DNA of 64,000 bases from Neocallimastix lanati (nom. inval.) (GCA_016946835.1 JACVTC010000037.1:38501-102500), one strand, 5' to 3'. Shown: positions 12,407 through 24,949, counted from the stretch's first letter. Numbers and translations: made by a program. Notes: a model not told the origin generated them from the sequence alone.

Positions 12407-12978
12407 TGTAACGAAACTCACAACTAGCAAATTAGTAGCCATGGTTCAGTGTAAGTTACCAGGACCATCAGGCTGAACCTTAGGGTTCGACTCACACTCT
12501 TTCCAAACTTTAATAATTTTTATTTATTATAACTAGAATATTAAAGAAATTACTAGTGTTTATCGGTTAAAAAAATTGAACCGATAAAACTAGAAAAATC
12601 TATTTTATCAATAATATTTATCATTTTTATCAAAGATTCATTTTCTTGAAAGAAAACTTGTTTTCTTTAGTTTTCTTTAATTTTCTTTTATTTCTAATAA
12701 TTACTAATAACAAGTGATAACTTAAAATAATTATTTTTCCTTAAAAACTATAAATAGGTGTAAATTTTCATAATAAAATGTTTTTTCTTGAGTTTTTATT
12801 AATTAATTTTAAAATAATTTAAAATATTACAATAATTAATAAAGTAATAAATTATATTTTTATTAAAAAAAAAAAAACTTGTTTTAATAAAACATATTTT
12901 GAATTACTTTTGCTTCAATTACCTTTCCTGTAGAAAACTTAAAAAAAACAATCTTAATTAACATTAAGATTTGTTACA
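12407..12978 (+). repeat. LTR (TGTAACG family) with tRNA-like module
   Basis: Starts TGTAACGAAACTCAC and ends AAGATTTGTTACA, 572 bp. It aligns along its length with the LTR at 38226-38714 and with solo LTR D. It has a TATA-like ACTATAAATAGG near 12749 and poly-A near 12866. The module at 12436-12498 has A-box-like and B-box-like elements. No matching 5-bp duplication flanks it, so it is either an old solo LTR or an end left by a deletion. Confidence 0.8.
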
Positions 12979-13446
12979 ATAAAAGCACCCTTTTGACGAA
13001 AAACACGAAACCTTCTCGAATCAATTCTACTCTTTTGGAATCTACCTTTTTAAATCTTTCATTAACTCTTGGGCTACCGCTTATAATTATATTATCTTCA
13101 AAACAATCTTTTAACTGTGGAATACTCCTTTAAAACTATATTCTTGACTATTATCATTTGGATTATCCCTTTTTTATAGGTTATCTACCTTTTTGTATTC
13201 CTTCCCTACTCAAAATTCATGCCCAATTTTTCCTTAGATTCTTCGCTGATTCTTTATTATATCATATTTTCAAATTAAAATTCTATCTACCTTTTTGATT
13301 CCTCTTTGAAACTCTACCAATACCTTTTGGATTTCTTTTAAAACTCTCAACAAAAAAAAAAAAAAAAAATATTAAATGAATGAATAATTAGTGATTAAAT
13401 AAATTTTATAATAAATCCCAATAAATAAATATAATATTTTTTTTTT
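12979..13446. other. Low-complexity stretch, possibly decayed coding
   Basis: Recurring CTACCTTTTTG-like phrases spaced 60-150 bp apart hint at an old Lys/Gly-rich repeat protein on the minus strand. A poly-A run occupies 13353-13369. Nothing firm can be called. Confidence 0.3.
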
Positions 13447-13701
13447 GATAAATTATTATCTATAATAAGAACTCTAGAACATTTTTCCTATTTCACTACT
13501 AATACTAAATATCCAATCATATGTCTTACAGATAACAAAGCCTCTAAAGACATATTTAATGGAAGTTCACAGAAAGTTGTAGACAATCGTAGAAAAAGAT
13601 ATGTAGAAAGATTAGTTGAACTTAAAGTTAAAGGAATACATATAAAAGGAAAAACTAATGATATAGCTGATTGGTTAAGCCGATTTCATTTCTATAAATA
13701 A
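13447..13701 (+). pseudogene. RNase H tail of a retroelement polyprotein (fossil)
   Basis: An 84-codon open piece ending at TAA 13699-13701. It shows CLTDNKASKDIF (the RNase H acidic strand), a conserved middle, then GKTNDIADWLSRF. The latter corresponds to the G-x-x-N-x-x-A-D-x-L-S-R end of Ty3/gypsy-type RNase H. No RT or integrase lies beside it. It differs from the RNase H of A, B and C, so it comes from another lineage. It is a fragment of a broken element. Confidence 0.65.
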
Positions 13702-13818
13702 CTTAATAATTATTCTATATATTTCTATTAATAAATTTATTAGTATATTTTTATCCAATTAAAATATTTTTATAAGAAATTATATTATATATTTATCAAA
13801 TTAAATAGATTATATAAG

Positions 13819-14590
13819 TATAAAGTTTTGATTTAAAAAATAGATTATAAGTCAAAAATTATAATAACACTAAATAACACAAAAATGTTTTATAAACAAA
13901 TAGGTTTTATTATATTTAGATTTTAAAATAAACTTTATTAATTATTAGTGTTATTAACAATAAATCGTTAATAACAATTACATCGATTAAAATACATGAA
14001 ATTTGATAACTATTTATATTTTTATCTTATTACATTTATAATATATAATTCCTATTGAATTATATTATCTAGCTATTTATTTAAAAACAATACTAACCTA
14101 AACTAATAATAAATAATTAACTATTACTAAATAAAGAGAATTATAATTAATAACTAAAATAAATATAATCAATTCTAATTGAGTTCATTTATTATTTATT
14201 TATTATTTAAATATTATTAGTAAATTTATTATATATTTTCTATTTAAAAATAATATAAAAGTTGTCATAATTATTTAATATAAATTTAGGATAAAATGCC
14301 GTAAGTTTCAACATGACTAATTGCATAGCTTCATGTTGTTAATTTATCTTGTGAAAAACCTTAACTCTTATTATTTAAATTAAATTACATAAAAAGAAAT
14401 GATTTTCAAATACTAGTTTCACAAGAGAAATTTTTAATTTATTAGTATGATTGGGAAAAAATCGAAATTATGTTAAAAATATTTTCAATAATTTTATACA
14501 CGTGATTTCAAATAAATTTATTTTAATTTTACTTAAATTTATGATTAAATTTAATTAAAATTATTTAAAGATATTAATAATATCTTTACA
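13819..14590 (-). repeat. 3' LTR of element C
   Basis: 772 bp. On the minus strand it starts TGTAAAG and ends CTTTATA. It is preceded by a purine tract (AAAGGGCAAGA) just after the Pol stop at 14628, the expected plus-strand primer. ATAAG follows at 13814-13818. Confidence 0.93.
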
Positions 14591-14627
14591 ATCTTGCCCT
14601 TTAAGTCGAGCTCCTGCGAGATTAACT

Positions 14628-15970
14628 TTAGGAAGGAAGATCGATCACAAAAGGTTGATATTTATGCCTAACATAATACTCGTTCGAATCTTCAGGTAGT
14701 TGGCAAAATTCATTGTTAATATTCGAAGATTTATTCTTCTTTTCTTTTCTATAGTATTCTTGTATTAATTGTTTATCAAAAATTTGATCTTCATCGATCC
14801 AAGTATTTTCATTAGAATCGCATCCTTTCCATTTAATCAAGTAACGATTTTTATTGTTAAAAGTTTTCATTTTAATTATTCTTTCAGGACTTCTATTAAT
14901 TGTATCCGTAGTAAGATTAATATTTCTTCTACGAGTATTTCTTCTGTTTGGGAATTCATTTTCATGGTAAGGTTCGAGGAGCGAAACATGGAATACAGGG
15001 TGACAGCGCATATTATTAGGAAGTTTAAGTTCATACGCTAAATCACTAACTTTTCTAATGATTTCAAAGGGTCCTATTAGTTGATCAGATAATTTTTTAT
15101 TTTTCTTTGTTGTATTACCCTTTAAAAGATAAACTTTATTTCCTACTTTAAAATCAGGAGAATCCATTCTTTTTAAATCTGCATATTTTTTATAAGTCTT
15201 TTTCGCTTGTTCTAAATTTTCTTTTAAAAACTTTATGTTTTCGTTAATATTCAATATTCTTTTTTCAACTCTATGTGGATTCTCGTTTGAAGGAATCTCA
15301 GGATTAAACTTTGGATTAAATCCATAATTTGCAAAAAATGGTGATTGATTTATTGATTGTTGTAAAGTATTGTTATAAGAAAATTCTGCAAAAGGTAATA
15401 AATCAAACCAATTATTTTGTTTTTCGTTAATGAAACAACGAAGATATTGTTCCAATATCGAGTTCACCCTCTCCGTTTGACCATCAGTCTGCGGGTGATT
15501 AGCAGTAGAAAAAGAATGCTTAATATTTAAAAGAGAACAAAGACGATTCCAAAAATCAGAGGTAAATTGAGAACCACGATCAGAAATAATAGAATCGGGG
15601 AAACCATGAAGTTTAAAAATATTAGCAATGAAAGAATCAGCAGCAATAGAAGCAGTAGGAAGACATCTAAATGGTATAAAATGAGCCATTTTAGTTAAGC
15701 GATCCACAACAACCATTATAGTGGTCATATCTTTGGATTTCGGAAGTTCAACAATAAAATCCATAGAGATAGCAGACCAGGCTCTATTTGGTGTAGAAAG
15801 TGGAGAAAGTAAACCATATGGCTTATGTCTTGGGATTTTGGATTTTGAACAAATTTCACAAGATTTAATAAATATTTTAACATCTTTTTGTAATTTAGGC
15901 CACCAGAAATTACGAGAAATAAGTTCAATAGTTTTATTAATTCCAAAATGACCAGCAGAAATAGAGTCAT
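14628..15970 (-). CDS. Element C Pol, C-terminal part: integrase with chromodomain
   Basis: This continues the C polyprotein beyond the insertion D. It holds the end of the H2C2 zinc finger (CEICSKSK), the DDE integrase core (SMDFIVELP, then SDRGSQF, then HPQTDGQTERVN), the GPY/F-like segment (GPFEIIRKVSD) and a chromodomain (RYLIKWKGCDSNENTW). The chromodomain assigns C to chromoviruses, which are known to integrate at marked chromatin. Split from its N-terminal part by about 14.8 kb of later insertions, it cannot be made as one protein here. Confidence 0.92.
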
Positions 15971-16477
15971 TGTAACGAATATTGGAATATCCGTGTTTTA
16001 AAGAGTGTAACACAATAGGTAAGCACTTTTTGATTAATAAGTAATTTGGTTTTTTAAAATATAGTTTTATTAATTAAGAAATTTAAAAATATTAATTATA
16101 AAGATTAATTATTGTAATATTTCGAATTACTTATTAATTAATTCAATAATTAATAAAAACACAATATTTAAAATCTTTTGGCTGTGAAATTCACTCCTAT
16201 TTATAGTTTTTCAAAATTTAAATCCATAAAAATTTAAAACCATAAAATCATTAAAAAGTTTCATAAAAATTGATTATTTTCGGTTAAAAAGAATCTAAAA
16301 GAAATAATGATAAAAGATAAATTAAAATAGAATTTCTATCTGATTTGTTTCTATTAATTTCTAAGAATGTCTTTTGTTAATTTTTTCAGAAATTTATACA
16401 GAAACAAATACAGAAACAAATACAGAAATGAAGTATAAAAATTCTTTAAAATTTAAATGATATAAAATTTTAGTAAA

Positions 16478-16540
16478 GGTGTGAGTCGAACCCTAGTGGT
16501 TCAGGCTGAGGTCATAGTGACTAACCACTATGCCAGCATT
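16478..16540 (-). other. tRNA-like module in LTR D
   Basis: On the minus strand TGGCATAGTGGTTAGT is an excellent Pol III A box, and GGGTTCGACTC is a good B box at tRNA-like spacing. Hairpin CATAGTG/CACTATG is perfect, and GAACC/GGTTC is a second one. No acceptor stem can be drawn, so it is not a working tRNA gene. Confidence 0.6.
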
Positions 16541-16556
16541 CTAATTTCTAATTTTT

Positions 16557-17344
16557 AATACAGAATGAACAAATAATACTAATTGTGCTAGAATAATATA
16601 AATTATTCTAACCTTATAGATTATTCTATTCTATATAATTGGAACTTTCCAATATTCTTCAAATATTACTAAATAGAAATCTTAAGTTAATAAATCACTA
16701 ATTAACTTATAATTCCTTTTTGAATTATCGATCCGATTCCATTATAATGTATTAAAAATCTTTAGCCAAGAATATTGTCCTTGCCCACTTAATATATTAA
16801 TATTATATTTCTTTTGTATTATGTTATATTGAAAATAATCAAATCTATTTAATTAGTTATTAAAATTTTCGTTATCAATATAAATTTATTTTTAATTACT
16901 AAATTTAACTAAACCACAATAAAATATTCTGTATAATCTCTTTATTTTTATTTTATATATATTAGTATTAAACTATTATTAAATAATTAATAATTCAATA
17001 ATATATAACTACTATTTATAACAATAATATTATTAACTAAAATAATAATTCAATTTCAATTTAAATGTTTTATTTATAAAAATAATTAGTAATTAGTTTA
17101 TTAAAAAAATAGTTAGGCTTTACAAATTTTAATTTGATAAAAAAATATAAATACATGTAATTTTAGTGAAATAAAATATAATGAATAACTTTCTTTTTAT
17201 TAAATAAATAATTATATTATCATTTTTCTTTTATAAATTTAAATAAATAAATATTGATTTTAAAACAAATTATTTTATTTTATTGTAATTTTATTATTTG
17301 TGTTAATTATTATTATATTCCTAAAACTATATGAACCATACCAT
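16557..17344 (+). repeat. 5' LTR of element A
   Basis: 788 bp, starting about AATACAGAATG and ending ACCATACCAT. The usual TG/CA termini are not present at the boundaries set by comparison with the 3' copy and by the TTTTT duplication. The primer-binding site follows 8 bp inside (TGGTGGAGATATCGGGGA, 17353-17370), complementary to the 3' end of a tRNA ending CCA. Confidence 0.9.
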
Positions 17345-17850
17345 GAAAAATTGGTGGAGATATCGGGGAATATAATAATAAATTAATACATTAGGGATAA
17401 AATTATAATATTAATAAATAATTTTTCTAATAAAACAAATAATTTTTTTTAAAAAACAATTTTTATATTTTTAACTAATTATTATTAATTGTTAAAAATA
17501 TTAATTAATATTAAATTAAACTAATATTCGTGCATAGATTTCCGGGTTAAGTTTATCCTACATAGTAATTGAGCTAGTAGGCTCTGGACTGCTATTTTTT
17601 ATATTGAAAATAGTAACCGTGGCACACGCGTGGCATGACACCTTTCAAGAGGTAAGCTGCACGTCAGACAGTGTGTACTATCAGATTGCACGATTATTAT
17701 AATTTAATAAATGATTAATAATAATAAATAATTAATAATTTTATTAGTTAAAAGATTTATTTTTTTTAATTTTTTTTTTATTTTTACTTTTTTATAACAA
17801 TTTATACATTACGAGGTTTAGCATTCTATAGATACAATAAATTTTATTTT
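17345..17850 (+). other. Leader of element A with structured block
   Basis: It contains the primer-binding site (17353-17370). A less AT-rich block at 17529-17692 is closed by CGTGCA/TGCACG and holds internal hairpins such as CTATTTT/AAAATAG. Such leader blocks usually serve dimerisation or packaging in retroelements; here the role is inferred. AT-rich sequence leads on to the Gag ATG. Confidence 0.5.
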
Positions 17851-18768
17851 ATGAGAACATCCAGTACTTCCAGTACTCCAACAGAGAGTACTCCAGAAAG
17901 TAAGCTTAGCTTCAGAGAATTAAAGAAAGAATTAAAAGATTTTGAAAAGCTTACTAAACAAAACCTTGACATCAACTCCTGGGCAAATGAGTTAAAGGCA
18001 TGGATAAAATACCAACATATCAAGGATCCTGAAACTATTTTTACTGCTTGTATATTAACGGCTTCTGGAGAACCAAGAGAAATTATCCAAGAACTAGAAG
18101 ATGGAAATGACCTTACTGAAGATGAAGATTCTGATTTCGATAGCGATAGTGAAGGAGAAGATGATGAAGAAAGTGAATCTACTACCACCTACCCAAGCCT
18201 TGATGAAATCATAAATCATCTGAAGACTTTCTATGGACTTAAAGAAGATCAAACCAACTTGTTACGAGAATTGCGTTCCATGAAAATAAAGAAGAACGAG
18301 AAAGTTAAAGATTTTAATGTCCTTTATAGATCTTTGTACCATAAATTGGATAAAAAGAGAAGAAGAAAAATTAGTGTTTTAGATTATGCAGATTCCTTAA
18401 CCAATAATCCTGACGCATGGAGAAAGGTTATGCTTAAAGACAATATTTCTATTACTAAAGCATTCGCTATAGCTGAAAAAGTTGATCGTTTATCTATTAA
18501 AAATAGTACTGAATATTATGATAAGACTCGTTACAATCTCCTTAACTCTAAAAGTAATTTTAATAAGAACATTTCAAATGATTTTAACAAACCAAAAACC
18601 CACAAAAATGTATCTATAGAAAATCTCACTAACAAGATGAAAGAAATGAAAATTAGTACTTGCTGGTTTTGTAGCAATGAAGGACATACCAAACGAAACT
18701 GTCCTAAATTAAATTCTATATTGGAAAATAACCGCAAGAAGTTTTATGAAAATTATTTAAACCACTAA
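17851..18768 (+). CDS. Element A Gag
   Basis: 305 aa. Residues 1-90 hold a capsid-like start and an acidic low-complexity stretch. A helical Gag capsid region follows (TNLLRELRSMKIKKNEKVKDF and on), then a single CCHC zinc knuckle (CWFCSNEGHTKRNC) near residues 270-283. It assembles particles and binds element RNA. The start ATG at 17851 comes directly after the leader. The last codons overlap a frameshift signal that leads into Pol. Confidence 0.92.
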   Translation: MRTSSTSSTPTESTPESKLSFRELKKELKDFEKLTKQNLDINSWANELKAWIKYQHIKDPETIFTACILTASGEPREIIQELEDGNDLTEDEDSDFDSDSEGEDDEESESTTTYPSLDEIINHLKTFYGLKEDQTNLLRELRSMKIKKNEKVKDFNVLYRSLYHKLDKKRRRKISVLDYADSLTNNPDAWRKVMLKDNISITKAFAIAEKVDRLSIKNSTEYYDKTRYNLLNSKSNFNKNISNDFNKPKTHKNVSIENLTNKMKEMKISTCWFCSNEGHTKRNCPKLNSILENNRKKFYENYLNH

Positions 18769-18788
18769 AAGGGAGTAGAAGCACTCCC
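18756..18788 (+). promoter_or_regulatory. -1 ribosomal frameshift signal between Gag and Pol of A
   Basis: The heptamer T TTA AAC at 18756-18762 is in the phase X XXY YYZ. An 8-nt spacer containing the Gag stop follows, then a 6-bp stem GGGAGT/ACTCCC with loop AGAAGC (18771-18788). Pol is open in the -1 frame from here. This is the classical layout used by many retroelements to make Gag-Pol. Confidence 0.8.
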
Positions 18789-21700
18789 ATCGTCAAAAAA
18801 ATTGCTTCAGTCTGCCATCGTCCCAAAACAGTTGACTTAAAAGAAGATGATGATTATGAAGAAATTGCTGATTTCCAAGAAGGTACTACTACGGATTATT
18901 ACGAAGATTTTGATGATGAGTCGGATGGTTCCAAAGAATTGGATTACTTAGTAAACGTTATAAAGAGAAAGGCAAATCCTAAAGATGAAGAGACTAGTGA
19001 CCAAAGAGGAAAGAGGGTTCACCGTAGTCTAAGAGATGATCCTAAGCCAATAGTTACTCCAGGTTTACGAAAACAAAAAGAAAATCAATTAAGGGGAACA
19101 TCGCGACCAGTCAAAAAGCCAACAACTCAATTACATCCTTCGATTATGGCTCAACCCAGAATAGAGAAAGAAAAGAGGATTGAGAAAGAGCTAAGAGATA
19201 AGGAAAGAGCTAGTACTAGTACTTCTGTGGAAAATAATAAAAATAGTATTGTTAATATTATTAATGAAGAAACTTCTCAGGAAGGAAATAATTCTAAACA
19301 AACTTTAAATAAATTAATTCAAGAAAAATCATCAGAAAAGTCAACTGAAATTATGCCAACTAGAATTCCAAAAAGAATACAAATGCAAACTGATTGTGAT
19401 AGTTATGACGTGATCAAAGATTTAAACTCCAGTAATTGCAATATTACATTTGGACAATTATTGGACGTTGCTCCAAAGATACGGTCTCAAGTATCACAAG
19501 GACTTAAATTAGAAAAGAATAATACTAAAATTTCAGGTGCAGTGGATAATATGTGTGCTACTACAATAATAACGAACAATATAGATCATACATATAAAAG
19601 TAAACATCATAAACCACAAGAAGATGATATTGCTATGGTTGATGTAATAGTAGATGGAGTTCGTGGTAAGGCTTTAATAGATTCATGTAGCAACTTAAGT
19701 ATTATCACAAAGCAATTTTTAGATAAATTACCTTATCAGTATGAACCTATAGGAGTTAGTGCAGGACGAATACGTTTAGCAACGATGAATGATGATTACT
19801 CAGAAGATGTGTTAATCAAAGTTCCCGTAAAAATTAATGAACTAGAACTACTTGTTACGTGTAGAATTATAGACAAGGAGGATCCATTCTATGATATATT
19901 AATCAACCTCAAAACTCAAATTGATAACCAGTTATTTATACATCCAATTAGATATAGTCTTTGTCGATTTAATGATCAAGGTTTAATTGAAGAAATTGCA
20001 CCTATTAATAATGAATATGATGACGAAGAAAAATTATTATGTGTAATCAAAGCATTGAATCACCAAGAAGCTAAGCAACAATTGAAAACGATTGAAGGAT
20101 TACCACCCATAAAATATATATATGACACAGTTTTTCAAAGTACAATTAATTCAAATTATAGAGAAGCTATTACTAAATTACTTGAAGAATATATTGATAT
20201 AATTGCAACTTCTTCTGAAGAATTAACACCTTCAGATTTATCACCACACAAAATTATTCTTAAGGAAGGAGTTAAACCTATTAAACAAAAATTTTATCGA
20301 CTTAGTAAATTAAAAACAGATATCTTAAAAGAAGAATTAACCAAACTCATATATAAACGATTAATTGAACCTTCATGTTCAGAATGGTCATCACCAGTAG
20401 TACTTGTGCCTAAAAAGAACGGTAAATGGCGCCTGTGTATTGACTATAGGAAAGTAAATGAAGCAACTAAGAAGGATTCTTATTCTTTACCAAATATTGA
20501 GGAAATTTTTGATAGCTTAGATGGAGCAAAAATCTTTTCAACATTAGATCTTTATTCCGGTTATCATCAAATATTAATGGATGATGATAGTGTTGAAATC
20601 ACTACCTTTACAACTAAGTTCGGAAACTACCAATTCAAGGTAATGCCCTTCGGTTTAACAGGTGCTCCAGCTACATTCCAAAGAGAAATGAACCGTATAC
20701 TATTTCCCTTAATAGGAAAATGCGTATATAACTTTATCGATAATATTTTAATCTACTCAAGAACTGAAGAAGAACACCTAGAACATCTTAAACAAGTCTT
20801 AGAAATATTCAAGGAACATAAGTTAAAAATCAATATCGAAAAGTGTTCTTTCATGCAAACTGAAGTAGAAGTACTTGGACATAAAGTATCCTCAGAAGGT
20901 TTAAGTCCATTGGAAAACAAAGTTGAAGCTATTAAAGAATGGAAGGCTCCCTCTAACATTCATGAACTTCGATCATTTTTAGGAGCCATTGGATATTATA
21001 GAAATTTTATTAAGGACTTTGCAAAAGTTACTGCTCCTCTCTGCACTCTATTAAGAAAAGGTATTAAGTTTGAATGGAAAAAGGAACAAGAAGAAAGCTT
21101 TAAAATTCTTAAGGAAAGATTAATCAATGCTCCAATATTAAGATTTCCTAGATTCGATAGAGAATTTATTATAAGAACAGATGCTTCCTATGATGGTATA
21201 GGCGGTGTGCTCTTACAAAAGGATGATGAAACTGGAAAGGAACATCCGGTTCATTATATTAGTAAAAGTTTATCTAAATCTGAAAAGAATTATGGAATTA
21301 CGGATCTAGAAGGTGCTGCTCTAATTTACTGTATTAATAAATTAAAATCTTATATTATGGGAAATCCTAAGCAAACTATAGTATATACAGATCATAGACC
21401 ATTAATCGGATTACTTAAAAGTAAGGAACCACAAAATTCTCGTCATACTAGATGGTGTTTGACTATCAGTATGTTAGGAATTGATTTACGATATGAAACT
21501 GGAAAGAATAATGTTGTCGCAGATGCTCTATCAAGAATGAAAAATGAAAAAGAAAAAGTTGTCTTAACAACACAAATTATCAAGAAACAAGATGAAAACC
21601 TGCTTTCTAGAACCATTAAGGAATTTATTGAAGAAAAATTTACGACAATTGATGGTGTGGACTACTTTGTTGATGGCAATAATTATAGAAAATTAGTTAC

Positions 21701-22757
21701 AGATACAAAAGAAAAACTTCAATTAATTTTTCAAGCACACAGTATAGGACACGAAGGCTATTACAAGACATACCAACGTTTGAAAAAGAGCTACTATTGG
21801 AACAATATGGTTAATGACATTAAGCGAATTATAGGTAAATGTGAAAAATGTCAATTAAATAAATCTCAACCATACCCTGAACCAACGGAAGATAAACCAA
21901 CTGAAGTGGAAGGACCATTTACACACTTAGGATTGGACATTATAGGACCTCTAAGTAAAACCAGAAATAATAATCAATATATAATCGTTGTGGTTGATTA
22001 TTTTACTAAATGGGTTGAGGCAGAGCCCACTGAAAATGTTACTTCTCAGGATGTGATAAAATTTTTAATTAATGTATTTGCTCGACACGGTGTACCTCAA
22101 ATTATCACTACTGATAATGGAACACAATTTACATCAGATATGACAAAAATCTTCCTTGATTTATATGATGTATATGTTAAATTTATCACTCCATATCATC
22201 CTGAAAGCAATGGTTTAGTTGAGAATCGTAATAAAGAAATTGGAAAATTATTACGATTACTAGGACAACAACACAAAGAATGGGATGAAATTTTACCATC
22301 TGCACTTTGGGCTTTAAGAACTACTAAAAACTCAATCACCAACCATTCAAGTTTTGAATTAGTTTATGGAAGGGAGGACCAACAACCTTTTGACATTGCT
22401 GCCAGACCGACTAAGGGTATAAATAAGTCTTCTGACGAAATTCTACTGGAAAAATTTGTATCACACTACCAATGGGTAATGGAGGCCGCATCTAATATCA
22501 AAAATGCTTCGAAGTATTGGGCTACTAGGAGAGAAGAAAAGACCAGTATGAATCAAGCTAAAAGAATAAAACCAGGTGATTTAGTACTAGTAAGAAACTT
22601 TAATCGAACTAAATTAGAACCTTACTTTGTTGGACCTATGAAAGTGGTAAAGAAACAATTCAATACAGTCACTTTAGCTGATCCTGCTACTAATATACAA
22701 ATGAATCGTAATGTTCATTTGAAAAATATTGTCAAGTTTAACTCAGCTTCTACCTAG
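18763..22757 (+). CDS. Element A Pol: protease, RT, RNase H, integrase
   Basis: Open from just after the frameshift site to TAG at 22757. Counting from 18939, the parts are a charged linker (1-200), an aspartic protease (DSCSNLSI near 247), the reverse transcriptase (about 450-620, with KWRLCIDYRKVN and ILIYS), the RNase H (RTDASYDGIGGVL near 743 to ADALSRM near 865), the H2C2 finger (about 933-972) and the DDE integrase (LDIIGPLS, TDNGTQF, PESNGLVENRNKE; about 990-1100) with a short tail. These activities copy element RNA into DNA and insert it. No chromodomain ends the protein. Confidence 0.93.
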
Positions 22758-22781
22758 CTTGAGTCTTAGCGGGGGCATCTT

Positions 22782-23569
22782 AATACAGAATGAACAAATA
22801 ATACTAATTGTGCTAGAATAATATAAATTATTCTAACCTTATAGATTATTCTATTCTATATAATTGGAACTTTCCAATATTCTTCAAATATTACTAAATA
22901 GAAATCTTAAGTTAATAAATCACTAATTAACTTATAATTCCTTTTTGAATTATCGATCCGATTCCATTATAATGTATTAAAAATCTTTAGCCAAGAATAT
23001 TGTCCTTGCCCACTTAATATATTAATATTATATTTCTTTTGTATTATGTTATATTGAAAATAATCAAATCTATTTAATTAGTTATTAAAATTTTCGTTAT
23101 CAATATAAATTTATTTTTAATTACTAAATTTAACTAAACCACAATAAAATATTCTGTATAATCTCTTTATTTTTATTTTATATATATTAGTATTAAACTA
23201 TTATTAAATAATTAATAATTCAATAATATATAACTACTATTTATAACAATAATATTATTAACTAAAATAATAATTCAATTTCAATTTAAATGTTTTATTT
23301 ATAAAAATAATTAGTAATTAGTTTATTAAAAAAATAGTTAGGCTTTACAAATTTTAATTTGATAAAAAAATATAAATACATGTAATTTTAGTGAAATAAA
23401 ATATAATGAATAACTTTCTTTTTATTAAATAAATAATTATATTATCATTTTTCTTTTATAAATTTAAATAAATAAATATTGATTTTAAAACAAATTATTT
23501 TATTTTATTGTAATTTTATTATTTGTGTTAATTATTATTATATTCCTAAAACTATATGAACCATACCAT
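22782..23569 (+). repeat. 3' LTR of element A
   Basis: 788 bp and identical to the 5' copy on reading. The tract AGCGGGGGCATC just upstream is the likely polypurine primer. It ends directly at the TTTTT shared with element B. Confidence 0.93.
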
Positions 23570-23574
23570 TTTTT

Positions 23575-24464
23575 TGTAAGAATCTATAATTATTTGTTAG
23601 CAAATAATTATATTTTCTTAGTTAAGTTATTATAACTATAACTTTATTTAATTACATATAATATTTATTAAATTTATTTATTTTAATTTTAAATATTCAT
23701 TAATTTAACAAAATTTATTTAATTAATTTTAAATAATATATTTAAAATATGCTAAATTCTCTATTGTAACTAATGTATTTTGTATTGTATTCTGTATTTT
23801 ATAATGTATTCTGTATTTTATAATGTATTCTGTATTTTATAATGTATTCTGTATTTTATTAACTATTTAATTTTATATTTTTAATATAAGGATAAATTAT
23901 ATGATCGAAATATCTTTTATTATTTTATTCTTTTATTTTCGATCATTAGATTGGAAAATCGGTTAATTAAGATTTTTTCCAATTACTTTTTAGAAGTAAT
24001 CGGTTTTACTTAATTAATGCGATGATCGATATGGATAGAATATCGATCGAAAACTTATCTAGGTTTTTCTATCTAATCTTTTCCTAGATAAGAGATTTGT
24101 TAAGATTAGAAAACCCTTTCTTATTTAACCTTATTTTCATAAAAAAATATAAATAAGGCTCTTGAGTTCTCTTTGAGAAATCAAGAGTTATTATTATAAA
24201 AAACATAGTTATAATAGTAACATTTTTATATTTTTAACTTTAATAAATTAATAAAAATATTTTATTCAAAAACATATTTTTAAGATCAATTTATACAAAC
24301 AATTCTTCTCTTACATGTTGTGTTATTATTATAATTAATTTTATAATAAACTCTACATTAAAGGTAAAAAATTTATTTTATTTCATTTTCTCAACTTAAT
24401 GAATTAGTCGTTAAGTTGTAGTTAATAATTCTATTTTGAGTTAGTTCTTAATAGAATTATTACA
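23575..24464 (+). repeat. 5' LTR of element B
   Basis: 890 bp, TGTAAGAATC to GAATTATTACA. The upstream part has a 19-bp tandem repeat (AATGTATTCTGTATTTTAT, about 3.5 copies, 23786-23861). Several ATCGAT/GATCGA inverted phrases (23900-24050) follow, then a TATA box. Confidence 0.93.
24148..24194 (+). promoter_or_regulatory. TATA box and predicted RNA 5' end of element B
   Basis: TATAAATA at 24148-24155 is followed 35 nt later by AAGAGTTATTAT at 24183-24194. Those 12 nt are the exact complement of the first 12 nt after the LTR (24465-24476). They therefore sit where an RNA 5' end that primes its own reverse transcription should be. Confidence 0.65.
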
Positions 24465-24655
24465 ATAATAACTCTTCTTAGATTAGCTTAGGGTTAGATA
24501 AAATGTGAAAAATTTTTAGAATAGTGTAACATTGGAAATTTTATTAGTGAATTAGCCTATTGAAATTATATATATTAGAATACAATAATAATATATAGCT
24601 AGAGTGACACAAAAAAAAAAATTTTTTTTTTTTTTTTTAGCAATTTTGATTGAAA

Positions 24656-24719
<64 letters not shown>

Positions 24720-24914
24720 TAAAATTTTTTTTTTTAATAATAGAATAATAAATTAATATTTTAGAATAGTTTTAGATTATAATAATTTAATTAAAATAAT
24801 TTTAGAATGAATATAATAATATATAATAGATTAGAATTATTTTAATAATATAGAATTAATAATATAGAATAATTTTAGATAATATAATTAAGAATAGAAA
24901 GAATAATTTAAAAT

Positions 24915-24949
<35 letters not shown>

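Larger units (their letters stand above)
16557..23569 (+). mobile_element. Element A: Ty3/gypsy retrotransposon, looks whole
   Basis: 7.0 kb with two 788-bp LTRs that read identical by eye, separate overlapping Gag and Pol frames, a tRNA-type primer site and a polypurine tract. TTTTT flanks it at 16552-16556 and 23570-23574. The Pol order (protease, RT, RNase H, integrase) is Ty3/gypsy. No chromodomain is seen, so it is not the same lineage as C. LTR identity and open frames imply a very recent insertion. Confidence 0.93.

Noticed and set aside
16478-16540. A functional tRNA gene
   Set aside because: A and B boxes are good, but no acceptor stem or proper T stem can be paired; it is kept as a tRNA-like module only.
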